Shown piece by piece: positions 28,857-37,123 of a stretch of 40,034 bases of DNA (position 1 is the first letter of the stretch; each line of letters starts with the position of its first letter). The notes beneath the pieces were generated by a model. That model did not search any database. It was given only the letters and a program-made list of their open reading frames with translations, and had not been told where the DNA came from. The position numbers and the translations under genes are program-made. The stretch is from the IMG/VR virus record IMGVR_UViG_3300037827_000548, positions 1-40,034 of that record; one strand, given 5' to 3'. The stretch comes from a virus.

Positions 28857-29738
28857 ATGGCTTTAAGAGGCGTAAAACCAGCAGCAATACAGAAAAGATT
28901 GAAAGCATTATTCTACGGTGGCGCTGGCGTTGGTAAAACAACGGCTAGCATTAGTTTCCCCCGACCTTATTTAATCGATACGGAAAAAGGCGCTGAAAAC
29001 ACTCAGTACGCCCGTATCTTAGAAAAGAACGGAGGTGCTATATTTCAAACGTGCGATTTTGACGAACTAATCCGCGAAGTAAAATCCTTACTAACAGAAA
29101 AACACGAATTCAAAACGCTAATCATCGACCCGCTAACAACGCTATACAATGATTTACTTGATAAGTCAGCGGCACTTTTAAAAGCTCAATCTAAAGAGAA
29201 AGACGCAACCGGCACTGAGTTTGGTCGTCATTATGGCGAGGCAAATAAAAAGATGAAACATTTACTAGCTTTGTTATTGAGGTTAGACATGAATGTTATT
29301 ATCACATCGCACGCCAAGAATGAATATGCGGGTAATATGTCGGTCATTGGATCCACTTTCGATTGCTACAAAAAATTAGATTATCTTTTTGATCTTGTTT
29401 TTGAAATTCAAAAGCGGGGTAAGGAACGTGTGGGTATTATAAAAAAATCACGTATTGAAGGTTTTCCAGATGGCGAAACATTTCCTTTCAGTTATGATGA
29501 GATCTCAAATCGTTATGGTAAAGACATACTTGAGAAAGATGCTACGGCACAAGTGTTAGCAACGCCGGATCAAGTTAAAGAAATCGCAAGGCTAATTGAT
29601 TTAATCAAAGTGCCTGAAGAGGTTTCGCAAAAATGGCTAGACAAGAACGATGCTGAAACATGGGAAGAAATGCCGGTGGATGCAATTCAAAAATGTATTG
29701 ACCACCTTAAGTCTAAAATTCAAGGAGATGCAGCATGA
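28857..29738 (+). CDS. Sak4-like RecA-fold ATPase (AAA_24)
   Basis: A 293-residue protein. Walker A is GGAGVGKTT at 21-29 and Walker B TLIID at 87-91. DTEKGAENTQYA lies after the first strand, and MNVIITSHAKNEY is the sensor-like strand. This layout belongs to AAA_24/Sak4, a single-strand annealing and recombination ATPase of phages. It usually works with a phage SSB, and here an SSB-like gene follows directly with a four-base overlap. A C-terminal tail of about 60 residues is helical and charged. Confidence 0.85.
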   Translation: MALRGVKPAAIQKRLKALFYGGAGVGKTTASISFPRPYLIDTEKGAENTQYARILEKNGGAIFQTCDFDELIREVKSLLTEKHEFKTLIIDPLTTLYNDLLDKSAALLKAQSKEKDATGTEFGRHYGEANKKMKHLLALLLRLDMNVIITSHAKNEYAGNMSVIGSTFDCYKKLDYLFDLVFEIQKRGKERVGIIKKSRIEGFPDGETFPFSYDEISNRYGKDILEKDATAQVLATPDQVKEIARLIDLIKVPEEVSQKWLDKNDAETWEEMPVDAIQKCIDHLKSKIQGDAA

Positions 29739-30190
29739 GTTATAGTTTTGATCCAATGACAGAGGAAGAAATTGCGTCAAGTAATATTATTGAAGATGGT
29801 GTTTATAATTTCGAAGTTGTTAAATCAACCCGAAAGACCTCCAAAGCAGGAAATCCAATGGCCGAGCTTCAATTAAATGTCTGGGATAAAGACGGCAAGA
29901 TTAATCCTGTTTTTGATTATCTCATTTTTTCAAAGATTGCTTTGAACATCAAAAAGGTTAAACACTTTTGTGATGCTGTTGGCCTTCAGGAGGAATATAA
30001 GAAAGGCCAAATGCCTGAAGAGCTAGAGCGTTTCTGCGGAAAATTACAGCTCGGTACACAGGAGGAACGTCCAAATCCCAATGGCGGAGTATGGGCTCGA
30101 AAAAATACTGTTCTTGATTATATCGCAGGTGATCCGCAATCGAGCAAAAAACCTGTAGTTGATGAATTTATGGACGATATTCCCTTCTAG
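29735..30190 (+). CDS. DUF669 / SSB-like protein with DDIPF tip
   Basis: A 151-residue protein. An OB-type beta start (EDGVYNFEVVKSTRKTSKAGNPMAELQLNVWD) is typical of DUF669, a phage single-strand binding family. The last residues, DEFMDDIPF, are nearly the acidic C-terminal tip of bacterial SSB (which ends DDDIPF). In the host that tip recruits replication and repair enzymes. The Sak4-like gene directly upstream completes the pair. It would coat ssDNA and attract host partners; this is inferred from family and tip. Confidence 0.8.
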   Translation: MSYSFDPMTEEEIASSNIIEDGVYNFEVVKSTRKTSKAGNPMAELQLNVWDKDGKINPVFDYLIFSKIALNIKKVKHFCDAVGLQEEYKKGQMPEELERFCGKLQLGTQEERPNPNGGVWARKNTVLDYIAGDPQSSKKPVVDEFMDDIPF

Positions 30191-30256
30191 CGGACATATT
30201 GTGTACAGCCCCTTTATATGGTATAGATACGCGTCTATTTCATTTAAGGGGGAAAC

Positions 30257-30958
30257 ATGGAAAACGTGCTTATTTTAGATACAGAAACAACAGGTCTCGA
30301 TGCATCGAAAGGGAAGGTTCTTGAAATTGCGGGTATACTTTACAACATCCCAACACGATCTATTCTTGCTCAAGTATCAACTTTATGTTATGCAGAGGAA
30401 AATCCAGCTTTTGAGATTAACCGGATTTCGGTTGCATCATTAAAAAAAATACCGACATTCACAGAGTCTTTAGCAATGAATTTATTGCTTGATATGATAA
30501 AGGAGGCAGATGCCATTGTTGCACATAACGCTGAATTCGATAAAAAATGGGTTGAAACGATTCCTCTACTTGCTCTTTCCTTTAGGCAAAAAAAATGGAT
30601 ATGTACTCGCAATGACGTTATTTGGCCTATTCGTAAGGGGGTTGCTCTCAATCTTGTACATATTTGTGTCGATCTTGGGGTTCCTGTCGTCAACGCTCAT
30701 CGTGCTTTGTCAGACTGCCTTCTTCTTATCGAGGCAATTGAATGTATTGATGATATCGATCACTTTCTCGATAAGTCGGGCAAAGGACGAATAACCTATC
30801 ACGCAAATGTCGGATATGAAAACCGACAAATTGTAAAAGATGCAGGGTTTGCTTGGGACAATCTAAAGAAAGTCTGGCACGCCAAACTTACGCCAGAACA
30901 AGCAGCCACAATGCCGTTCACTGTTTATCCGGCAGAAAGTACTTGCTTAACAGTTTAA
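30257..30958 (+). CDS. DnaQ-like 3'-5' exonuclease (DEDDh)
   Basis: A 233-residue protein. Exo I is LDTETTGLD (Asp8, Glu10), Exo II AHNAEFD (89-95, Asp95), and Exo III AHRALSD (His148, Asp153): a complete DEDDh set. A C-terminal small domain (about 178-225) has VKDAGFAWDNLKKVWHAKL, matching the phage K..GF.WD...K.W motif. Preceded by a possible promoter TTGTGT-17-TATAGA at 30198-30226. It may trim DNA ends for Sak4-mediated annealing or proofread. Host polymerase is needed as no phage polymerase is found. Confidence 0.85.
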   Translation: MENVLILDTETTGLDASKGKVLEIAGILYNIPTRSILAQVSTLCYAEENPAFEINRISVASLKKIPTFTESLAMNLLLDMIKEADAIVAHNAEFDKKWVETIPLLALSFRQKKWICTRNDVIWPIRKGVALNLVHICVDLGVPVVNAHRALSDCLLLIEAIECIDDIDHFLDKSGKGRITYHANVGYENRQIVKDAGFAWDNLKKVWHAKLTPEQAATMPFTVYPAESTCLTV

Positions 30959-30978
30959 ATTTTAGTAAAAGGTACGCA

Positions 30979-31036
30979 ATAGCATGTTGCGATCCGTAGC
31001 AGGATAAGCTAGGCCTCGTACGAGGCCTCATGCTAT
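30979..31036. terminator. Convergent-operon structure with 18-base palindrome (bidirectional terminator?)
   Basis: Outer arms ATAGCATG (30979-30986) and CATGCTAT (31029-31036) enclose a small ATCC/GGAT hairpin and the palindrome AGGCCTCGTACGAGGCCT (31011-31028). It lies between the stop of the exonuclease gene and the stop of the last fibre gene, which face each other. No T-tract follows on either strand, so it is not a standard rho-independent terminator; a recombination or binding site is possible. Confidence 0.5.
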
Positions 31037-31039
31037 ATA

Positions 31040-31795
31040 TTAGGCTGAAACATATTCGGTGATAACAACAACACCTGCGGAACCCGCTCCGCCCGATACT
31101 GCTCCTCCTGCATTTGCAGTTAAACCGCCACCTCCCCCTGATCCATAATTAGTTCCTGCATTCCCACTTCCTTGTGCATTAAGACCTGCAACACTTCCGC
31201 CAAAAAAGCTTCCACCTCCAAAACCGGAAGGAACAACTGCACTAGCGGTAACAGAAGATGATCCTGTCCCACCAGAATTACCAGTTGGTGTAAAGTCACC
31301 TGTTCCAGCAACTCCTCCAGCCCCTCCAGTAAAACCCCCTGCACTCCCTCCACCTCCTCCGCCAGCTTTACCAACACAGAGAACTCCGACACTTGTATCG
31401 CCTCCAGCACCACCCACAGCACCGGAAGTATTGCCTGCTGTCCCTCCTGCTCCAATTGTTACAGCTTTGTTTACGCCAATAGCTGCAGCTGTTGAATATT
31501 TACGAGAATAACTTCCGCTACCACCTCCACCACCTGATTGCGTTGTAGTAGCAGTTGAGTTCGCACTTCCGCCACCACCGCCTCCTCCTCCGACACATTC
31601 AATAACACAATATTTCATACCTGTAGTAGGTGTATAGGTTCCTGAACCTGTAAAGACTTGCGTTATGACCTGATTAATAGGCGCAACCGTTAATCCATTA
31701 AGTAAATTTAGTTGTGTTCCTGTAGATGTAACAGATGTCGCCCCTACATTGAAGGGCGTTTGAAGTGTGTTATTTAATGCATTATTCGCAGTCAT
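31040..31795 (-). CDS. Glycine-rich receptor-binding tail fibre tip (probable)
   Basis: A 251-residue protein. The first 50 residues are Asn/Thr-rich, then YCVIECVGGGGGGGG leads into repeated runs of glycine with Ser/Ala/Thr. The end GVVVITEYVSA, like the family phrase G.v.I..Y, is the typical closing of glycine-rich phage adhesin domains. The polyglycine sheet-like fold is used for receptor binding by adhesins of several phages. It is the last gene of the fibre cluster. The receptor is unknown. Confidence 0.75.
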   Translation of the reverse strand: MTANNALNNTLQTPFNVGATSVTSTGTQLNLLNGLTVAPINQVITQVFTGSGTYTPTTGMKYCVIECVGGGGGGGGSANSTATTTQSGGGGGSGSYSRKYSTAAAIGVNKAVTIGAGGTAGNTSGAVGGAGGDTSVGVLCVGKAGGGGGGSAGGFTGGAGGVAGTGDFTPTGNSGGTGSSSVTASAVVPSGFGGGSFFGGSVAGLNAQGSGNAGTNYGSGGGGGLTANAGGAVSGGAGSAGVVVITEYVSA

Positions 31796-31811
31796 GTTAA
31801 ATTCCTTTTAA

Positions 31812-32675
31812 TTATTGCGCAACAACGAAAGCAACATAATTCACAGTACAAGTTGCACCTGGGTCGCCGCTGAATAAAATACTGAAACCAGTTGATGTAG
31901 CTGTAACCTCTTGAACAGATACCGGATTGCTTGATGTTTGGATGCTAGCCGTTACAATACTTGCAGCTGTTAAACCTGCTACAGCAACCGCAATAGGTCC
32001 TGCTCCACCGCCACCAATATTTGCAGTTCTGTTTGCTTTAATATTTGCTGACAATTGTACTGCTGAAGCAACAACACCGGAGTCTTGAATTGTTCCTGCT
32101 GCATCGGCAGCTGTAACAATATGACCTGCAGTAAATCCAGATCCTGCTGTTGATGCAACCGTTGATAATGCAGCATTTGATGCAGCTTTAGATGCAGCTG
32201 TACCAAGAACACCACCATCACCAATCGTTCCATCTGCAGCTGTAAATATTGCCACATGGTTTATGGTTGGAGCAGCGTTCAACATCACGACTTTAGTTTT
32301 AGCAGCATTGGTTGCTGAATATCCTGCATCTTTAATTTGTCCGGTTGTGCCGTTGAATACGGCAAAATCACCAGAAACAACAGGTAATAATACATCGCCA
32401 GGGTTACCCCAAAGTACAAGTGTGTAACCTGTTGAGGAACTATAGGTTAATTGAAATATCCCGAATGTTCCTGATTGGGTTGCTTTATTAAAGCTGTAAA
32501 GTACCTCAAAAACATCAGTTGGTAATATTGGATTACCAAGATTATTTTGATTGTTTAAATATCCTGCTGTTGTAATTGTTGCAAGATTATCAGTTGTGAT
32601 CATCGTGCATCGGCGTGGATTAACAGCTGATCCGACTAAACCTGTCACATTTACGTTAAATGATATGATAGACAT
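31812..32675 (-). CDS. Tail fibre protein, Ala/Thr-rich
   Basis: A 287-residue protein rich in Ala, Thr, Ser and Val. A start MSIISFNVNVTGLVGSA is followed by LTYSSSTGYTLVLWG and a long region of repeats such as GTTGQIKDAGYSA and ADAAGTIQDSGVVAS. In many phage fibres the repeated GQIKD.G and GTIQDSG elements build beta-spiral shafts. The last 60 residues form a small beta domain. It was probably diversified with its neighbours. It may bind the cell surface. Confidence 0.7.
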   Translation of the reverse strand: MSIISFNVNVTGLVGSAVNPRRCTMITTDNLATITTAGYLNNQNNLGNPILPTDVFEVLYSFNKATQSGTFGIFQLTYSSSTGYTLVLWGNPGDVLLPVVSGDFAVFNGTTGQIKDAGYSATNAAKTKVVMLNAAPTINHVAIFTAADGTIGDGGVLGTAASKAASNAALSTVASTAGSGFTAGHIVTAADAAGTIQDSGVVASAVQLSANIKANRTANIGGGGAGPIAVAVAGLTAASIVTASIQTSSNPVSVQEVTATSTGFSILFSGDPGATCTVNYVAFVVAQ

Positions 32676-32701
32676 TTCCTTATCTCCTTAATTAATTCCG
32701 T

Positions 32702-33379
32702 TTAAACAACTGTTAATGCTCCTTGACCACCGCCGAGCGTTGTCCAGGTTGTATTTGCTACTGTACAAACCAACTGCACAGAATCAAATTGATTAGTGGA
32801 TGCAATACTGCCACCCACACCCACGGTAGTCGGACTATTTCCAATGTTAATGGTTTGCCCTGCGCCTTGCGCTACAGCCCAGCCGCCTGATCCTTTACCA
32901 ACAATATAAATAACATCCCCAACAGATGAAACAGATGGAAGTGTTAGTGTTACGAGTCCAGCATTATTTGCAATGTAACCGCTATCAACAGCCATCGCTT
33001 GACTTGTACCTGTGACCTCAGTCCAACTTAAACCTGAGCCGCTAGTACTGATCGTAATCGTTGCACCTGACTGATTAATAGTGATACCTGTTCCACCGAT
33101 AAGTGTAATAGATTTCATCCACGCTGCAGTCGCCGCATTTCCTGATGTGGTACAAACCCAAAGATTATTATTAACGGTATCCCAACATAAACCGAATGTA
33201 GTTCCTGCCACATTCCCGTTTGGATTACCGGCAAAATTTGCAATCAAGTTTGTAGATGTTAAATTTAAAACTTGTTGCAGTGTCATTTGTACAGATACGC
33301 CTGCTTGCACTGCAGCGATAATATCGCCTAATGTTGCAGATATAACTGAAGGGAGGTCTGTAAATTTTTCATTAGCCAT
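32702..33379 (-). CDS. Tail fibre paralogue 1
   Basis: A 225-residue protein. Its C-terminal 100 residues (GTSQAMAVDSGYIANNAG, GKGSGGWAVAQGAGQTI, STNQFDSVQLVCTVANTTW) match the ends of the next two fibre genes. The N-terminal half, MANEKFTDLPSV and MKSITLIGGTGITINQSG, is different. The shared end probably forms a trimeric beta domain exposed at the fibre tip or shaft. Tandem copies suggest duplication and divergence. Confidence 0.7.
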   Translation of the reverse strand: MANEKFTDLPSVISATLGDIIAAVQAGVSVQMTLQQVLNLTSTNLIANFAGNPNGNVAGTTFGLCWDTVNNNLWVCTTSGNAATAAWMKSITLIGGTGITINQSGATITISTSGSGLSWTEVTGTSQAMAVDSGYIANNAGLVTLTLPSVSSVGDVIYIVGKGSGGWAVAQGAGQTINIGNSPTTVGVGGSIASTNQFDSVQLVCTVANTTWTTLGGGQGALTVV

Positions 33380-33394
33380 AATAAAATTCCTTTT

Positions 33395-33976
33395 TTATGC
33401 GACTGTTAAATTACCTACAGCCGACTTAACTGCCCATGTTGTATTTGCTGTTACACATACAACCTCGACTGCATCCCATAAATTTGTAGATGTTAACGTG
33501 CCTCCACTTGAGGATGCGCTGCTTCCGAAATGAATGGTTTGTCCTGTATTTGCTGTTAATATCCATCCTGCTGCGCCTTTTCCTTGGACGGCAATAACGC
33601 TTCCTTCAGCTGCTGTCGCAGGTAAAGTTACTGTAGTTTGTCCAGCATTAGATATGATATATCCATTATTAACTGCAGCCGCTTGCGTTGTTCCAGACAC
33701 ATCGTTATAAGAAAATCCTGCAAAACCTGTCGCTGCAATTGTGATAGATCCAGAAACCGAAGTGATTGTAATATTTGATCCTGCGGAAAGAGCTGCAGCT
33801 GATGGATCACTTGCAGTTGTTCCGATAAGAACTTGTCCTGCAGCCAGAACAATAGGTGTAACAGCAGATGCTCCTTCACCAATTAAAACACCATGCGCGG
33901 TAGGACTTGCAACACCGATACCACCTTGTGCTGCGGATAATGGAAAAGGAGCATTCACGACATTATTTGTAGCCAT
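33395..33976 (-). CDS. Tail fibre paralogue 2
   Basis: A 193-residue protein. The start MATNNVVNAPFPLSAAQGGIG is typical of short phage fibre subunits (FPL..AQGG.G). The end shares GKGAAGWILTANTGQTIHFG, STNLWDAVEVVCVTANTTW and VGNLTVA with its two neighbours. It lacks the middle insertions of paralogue 1. The conserved end and short length agree with gene duplication in a fibre locus. Confidence 0.7.
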   Translation of the reverse strand: MATNNVVNAPFPLSAAQGGIGVASPTAHGVLIGEGASAVTPIVLAAGQVLIGTTASDPSAAALSAGSNITITSVSGSITIAATGFAGFSYNDVSGTTQAAAVNNGYIISNAGQTTVTLPATAAEGSVIAVQGKGAAGWILTANTGQTIHFGSSASSSGGTLTSTNLWDAVEVVCVTANTTWAVKSAVGNLTVA

Positions 33977-34011
33977 TTAAAATATCCTTATATAAAATTA
34001 AAAATCCGTTT

Positions 34012-34620
34012 TTAAACAATCGTTAAATTACCTACTGCTGATACAACTGTGAAAGTCGTATTTGCTGTTACACAACGCAATCGAATGCAATCCCATTGAT
34101 TGGTTGATGAAATGCTACCTGTCGTTAATGTTGTTATTTGATTGCCAAAATGGATAATCTGTCCTGCACCTTCAATTAATGTCCATCCACCGCTTCCTTT
34201 TCCATTAATTTCAATCCAATCCCCCACGGCAGCTGTCGTTGGCAAAGTGAATGTCACTAGTGTTGCGCCATCATCCGATGTATAACCCGTGTTTTTAGTC
34301 ATGGTTACAGTAGCGCCAGCCTCATCAATCCAAGGACTTGCACCATTTGTTGAAATGGTTATTGTGTTATGACCATTCGTAATGGTGATACCTGAACCTG
34401 CAATTATATTTGCTGCAAGAGGTGGACCAATGGACGATCCTATAACGACTTGTCCATCTAATAATGCAATAGCAGATGCAAATTGTGCAGCAAAATTAGC
34501 AAATGTCATGGCAGCATCATTGCCTGGCAAATAAGGTGATTGTCCGAAATACATCAAATCAGTAGAAGCATTTGTTGTTATAGGATTCGCTATAAATACT
34601 TGATTAATATTCTCTGACAT
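34012..34620 (-). CDS. Tail fibre paralogue 3
   Basis: A 202-residue protein. It starts MSENINQVFIANPITTNAS and carries FANFAAQFASAIAL and GSGITITNGHNTITIS. The end (GKGSGGWTLIEGAGQIIHFG, STNQWDCIRLRCVTANTTF, VGNLTIV) is the shared C-terminal domain. Most N-terminal phrases differ from the other paralogues, while the end is conserved, which hints at modular exchange. It ends just before the next short gene. Confidence 0.7.
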   Translation of the reverse strand: MSENINQVFIANPITTNASTDLMYFGQSPYLPGNDAAMTFANFAAQFASAIALLDGQVVIGSSIGPPLAANIIAGSGITITNGHNTITISTNGASPWIDEAGATVTMTKNTGYTSDDGATLVTFTLPTTAAVGDWIEINGKGSGGWTLIEGAGQIIHFGNQITTLTTGSISSTNQWDCIRLRCVTANTTFTVVSAVGNLTIV

Positions 34621-34621
34621 G

Positions 34622-34804
34622 TCATGTCCCTAATAGCAAAAAGTTGGTTCCATCCAATAAAAGTAAAGGCATCGTGTTTAATAATAAAAAACTATTAGGC
34701 AATATAGGTGTGCTATTAGATTTTATAACTTGAATATTATTAAACACACTTTCTGTGCCAAAATTAAAATTATTAATATTTGGATCATCATTACGAGATT
34801 GCAT
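34622..34804 (-). CDS. Small hypothetical protein in fibre cluster
   Basis: The 60 residues are rich in Asn at the start (NINNFNFGTESVFNNI), with a Leu-rich end (FLLLNTMPLLLLDGTNFLLLG). LLLDGTNFLLLG looks like a fibre repeat element. It overlaps the preceding 113-residue gene by 14 bases. No family was recognised; its place between fibre genes suggests a particle role. Confidence 0.5.
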   Translation of the reverse strand: MQSRNDDPNINNFNFGTESVFNNIQVIKSNSTPILPNSFLLLNTMPLLLLDGTNFLLLGT

Positions 34805-35132
34805 ACAGGCTCACTCCAACATCCGCATCTCCTGCGCCTGTATTTAAAATATTAATAACATCGCCTGCTTGGACTGTTCTCGATCCTGGTAAAAGTTCAG
34901 AATTAGTGGATGCAAAAGTAGCTCCCGCAGGGGCTGCAGCCGTTCCATTAATTGATACCCAAACCTCCGATCCAGGTTGGAAAGAAAATGATACAATCCA
35001 GTTTTCATAATTTGATGGTACAGTAAAGGATGCATTTCCAGCCGATGCCAAAGTCGCAGAAAATTTGGCATCGGCTTTACTTGCAGCAAATGAATTATAT
35101 CCCTGTACATCTCTACCAAAATTCAATGGCAT
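34791..35132 (-). CDS. Small beta-rich fibre-associated protein
   Basis: A 113-residue protein rich in Ala, Ser and Asn. It starts MPLNFGRDVQGYNSFAASKADAKF; later EVWVSINGTAAAPAGATFASTNSELLPG and DVINILNTGAGDADVGVSLY look like a small beta sandwich. This layout (A..GATF.......L.PG, v.aGD.i...n) resembles a carbohydrate-binding-like or collar-associated module of phage particles. It follows the long collar fibre. The function is inferred from context. Confidence 0.6.
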   Translation of the reverse strand: MPLNFGRDVQGYNSFAASKADAKFSATLASAGNASFTVPSNYENWIVSFSFQPGSEVWVSINGTAAAPAGATFASTNSELLPGSRTVQAGDVINILNTGAGDADVGVSLYAIS

Positions 35133-35147
35133 AACTTGATATCCTTA

Positions 35148-37076
35148 TCAAAGCTTAATAAACATGTTCAAATATGTGGATGGTTGAACCACATTAAATG
35201 GTTGGCTACTTCCCGTAATACCAGTCGGTGTACCTGCAGCAGCTGTTGCAGCATTAACACCTCCACCAGCTGATGCATTTGTCACGCTGAAGTTAGGAGA
35301 TGTGGTGTGTTGATGAGCTGCTAATTCTGCTATAGATTGTGTATGCGCATATTCACCTATTGGCGCACCCTCAACACTAAAGTTAACCGTATTAACAGCT
35401 GTCCCCGCACTGGTAAAAGGAACAAGTACTCTTGCTAATGCATTCGCATATGTTGTTGAGATCCAAAATTGTGATGTGCTTACAATGGTTGAAACGTAGA
35501 AAACGCCATTTGTTATATTGCCAGGCAACGTGCCTCCAACATTTGTAAATACGATAGGCATTCCCACATAAATAGTTGGATTTGGCGTGGTAAGAGAAAG
35601 CAGTATATTTCCACCATTATTACTTGCTGTGTAAACATTAGTTAGAGTACTTGGAACTGCAAGATTAGTAGGGACTGTGCCTATGAGAGTTCTACCTAAT
35701 TGCTTTGTCAATGAAATAGCTTTATTAGCATTAAAATCTGCAATAGCAGTTACACCATAAGCGACAGGTGCGCCAGTACTATCAAATAATTGAGCTAAAG
35801 TATTTGCAGTTCCAATATTTGCAAATGAAAATGTATCCCACAGCAATCTATACAATGGCCATGTATCAATATTCTTTCTTGCCGTTGCATTAGATGAGGC
35901 ATTTCCAATAGTTCCATCGTTCATAGCAACATATCCAGGCGACTGGTATGTTGTTGAAAATATTTTACCTGCTAAAGATATTTTTACATCGCCAGTTCTT
36001 GGACTATTAATAATAGTTTCAACTTGATCATAGGTATCGAAATCATTATCAGGAACATCCGTGCTTAAATAAAGTTGCGGTTTAGTATGATTAATTTGGA
36101 AAGTAGTAGATAAAGGATATTGAATTCTTAAAAATAATGCATCATCTCCCCCACTACCTAGAACTAAACCCGTCGCATCTGGAAAAATAAAAGATAAAAC
36201 AAATTTTTGAAAATTATTATTTAAAGTAATTCTTTGAACAAGAACAGGATCAGGCTGCGTTAATGCTCCAGATCCTAAATATTGATATATTTGTATATCA
36301 AGAAAATTATTTGTATTACCCGCGACATTTTGTGCTTGTATCACTAATGTAGCTAAAACATTTTGTAATGTATCTACGTGTAGAGATATGGGATATTGAA
36401 TACATTTAACAGTTTCACCAGCCTGAGATGCCGTACATTGCATATTCAAATAATATTCTGGTGTTATATCCTCATCTAACACTGCCGTCATAGGTAAAAA
36501 TGCTAGATCATCATTAGCACCTGCAACGTTTTTCAAGAAACGTATATCGCCATTTGTATAACCGTCATGTTGACTTGGTGCGATCACCATATCAGTTACA
36601 GTCATTAAATCTTGTGGACCTGCATTACGCCAATAAATATTATTTAATATGTAATTGCGAAAGGTTGGATTGATAGACGTTGGTCCGCCACCACCCGCAG
36701 GTTCGAATGGAAAGTTTTCACGTGTGAATTGCAAAACGGTAGGATTACCATCTTGATCTGAATCGTAGACTGTAATGTAATATGCCTCACGAACATTTTC
36801 GTCATCCTCCTGAAAAGGATAATAAAATGGAATAACATCGTTTCCATTCGGATCTTGTATCGTTCCGGCAGAACTCAATGTGAGAGGATTATCAAGCGCA
36901 ATATACGTATAAGCACCTGGAGAGCCTGTTTGATAATACCAATTCTTATAAAAAGAACGCGCAGTATCTTTATAGAGAGTGATGATGCCATTAGTCAACG
37001 GGAGGCCATCGTCTTTTCTAACGATGTAATCCTGCAACATAGCAGCTGCGACTAATAAATTTGGGTTGATCGGCAT
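35148..37076 (-). CDS. Collar-type tail fibre protein
   Basis: A 642-residue protein. It begins MPINPNLLVAAAMLQDYIVRKDDGLPLTNG, the start of several short-tailed phage fibres, followed by a beta-rich N-terminal domain. The C-terminal 230 residues hold the phage collar pattern: YVAMNDGTIGNASSNATAR, DTWPLYRLLWDTF, then HTQSIAELAAHQHT and a final SQPFNVVQPSTYLNMFIKL. The L..HQHT and QP..Y..MFIKL elements define collar-type domains. It is the longest fibre gene and probably carries the smaller fibres. Receptor contact is inferred. Confidence 0.8.
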   Translation of the reverse strand: MPINPNLLVAAAMLQDYIVRKDDGLPLTNGIITLYKDTARSFYKNWYYQTGSPGAYTYIALDNPLTLSSAGTIQDPNGNDVIPFYYPFQEDDENVREAYYITVYDSDQDGNPTVLQFTRENFPFEPAGGGGPTSINPTFRNYILNNIYWRNAGPQDLMTVTDMVIAPSQHDGYTNGDIRFLKNVAGANDDLAFLPMTAVLDEDITPEYYLNMQCTASQAGETVKCIQYPISLHVDTLQNVLATLVIQAQNVAGNTNNFLDIQIYQYLGSGALTQPDPVLVQRITLNNNFQKFVLSFIFPDATGLVLGSGGDDALFLRIQYPLSTTFQINHTKPQLYLSTDVPDNDFDTYDQVETIINSPRTGDVKISLAGKIFSTTYQSPGYVAMNDGTIGNASSNATARKNIDTWPLYRLLWDTFSFANIGTANTLAQLFDSTGAPVAYGVTAIADFNANKAISLTKQLGRTLIGTVPTNLAVPSTLTNVYTASNNGGNILLSLTTPNPTIYVGMPIVFTNVGGTLPGNITNGVFYVSTIVSTSQFWISTTYANALARVLVPFTSAGTAVNTVNFSVEGAPIGEYAHTQSIAELAAHQHTTSPNFSVTNASAGGGVNAATAAAGTPTGITGSSQPFNVVQPSTYLNMFIKL

Positions 37077-37123
37077 TCCATGCCTCCGTGCAAAAATCCA
37101 TTTTTAAGCTTACCTATTGTAAG

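Noticed and set aside
31011-31028. Classical rho-independent terminator
   Set aside because: A GC-rich palindrome is present but no run of T follows in either direction.
31120-31455. Glu/Leu/Val-rich 111-codon frame inside the glycine-rich fibre gene
   Set aside because: Arises from the GGN-rich codons of the fibre read in another register.
31040-37076. Diversity-generating retroelement acting on the fibres
   Set aside because: No reverse transcriptase and no template/variable repeat pair were seen.
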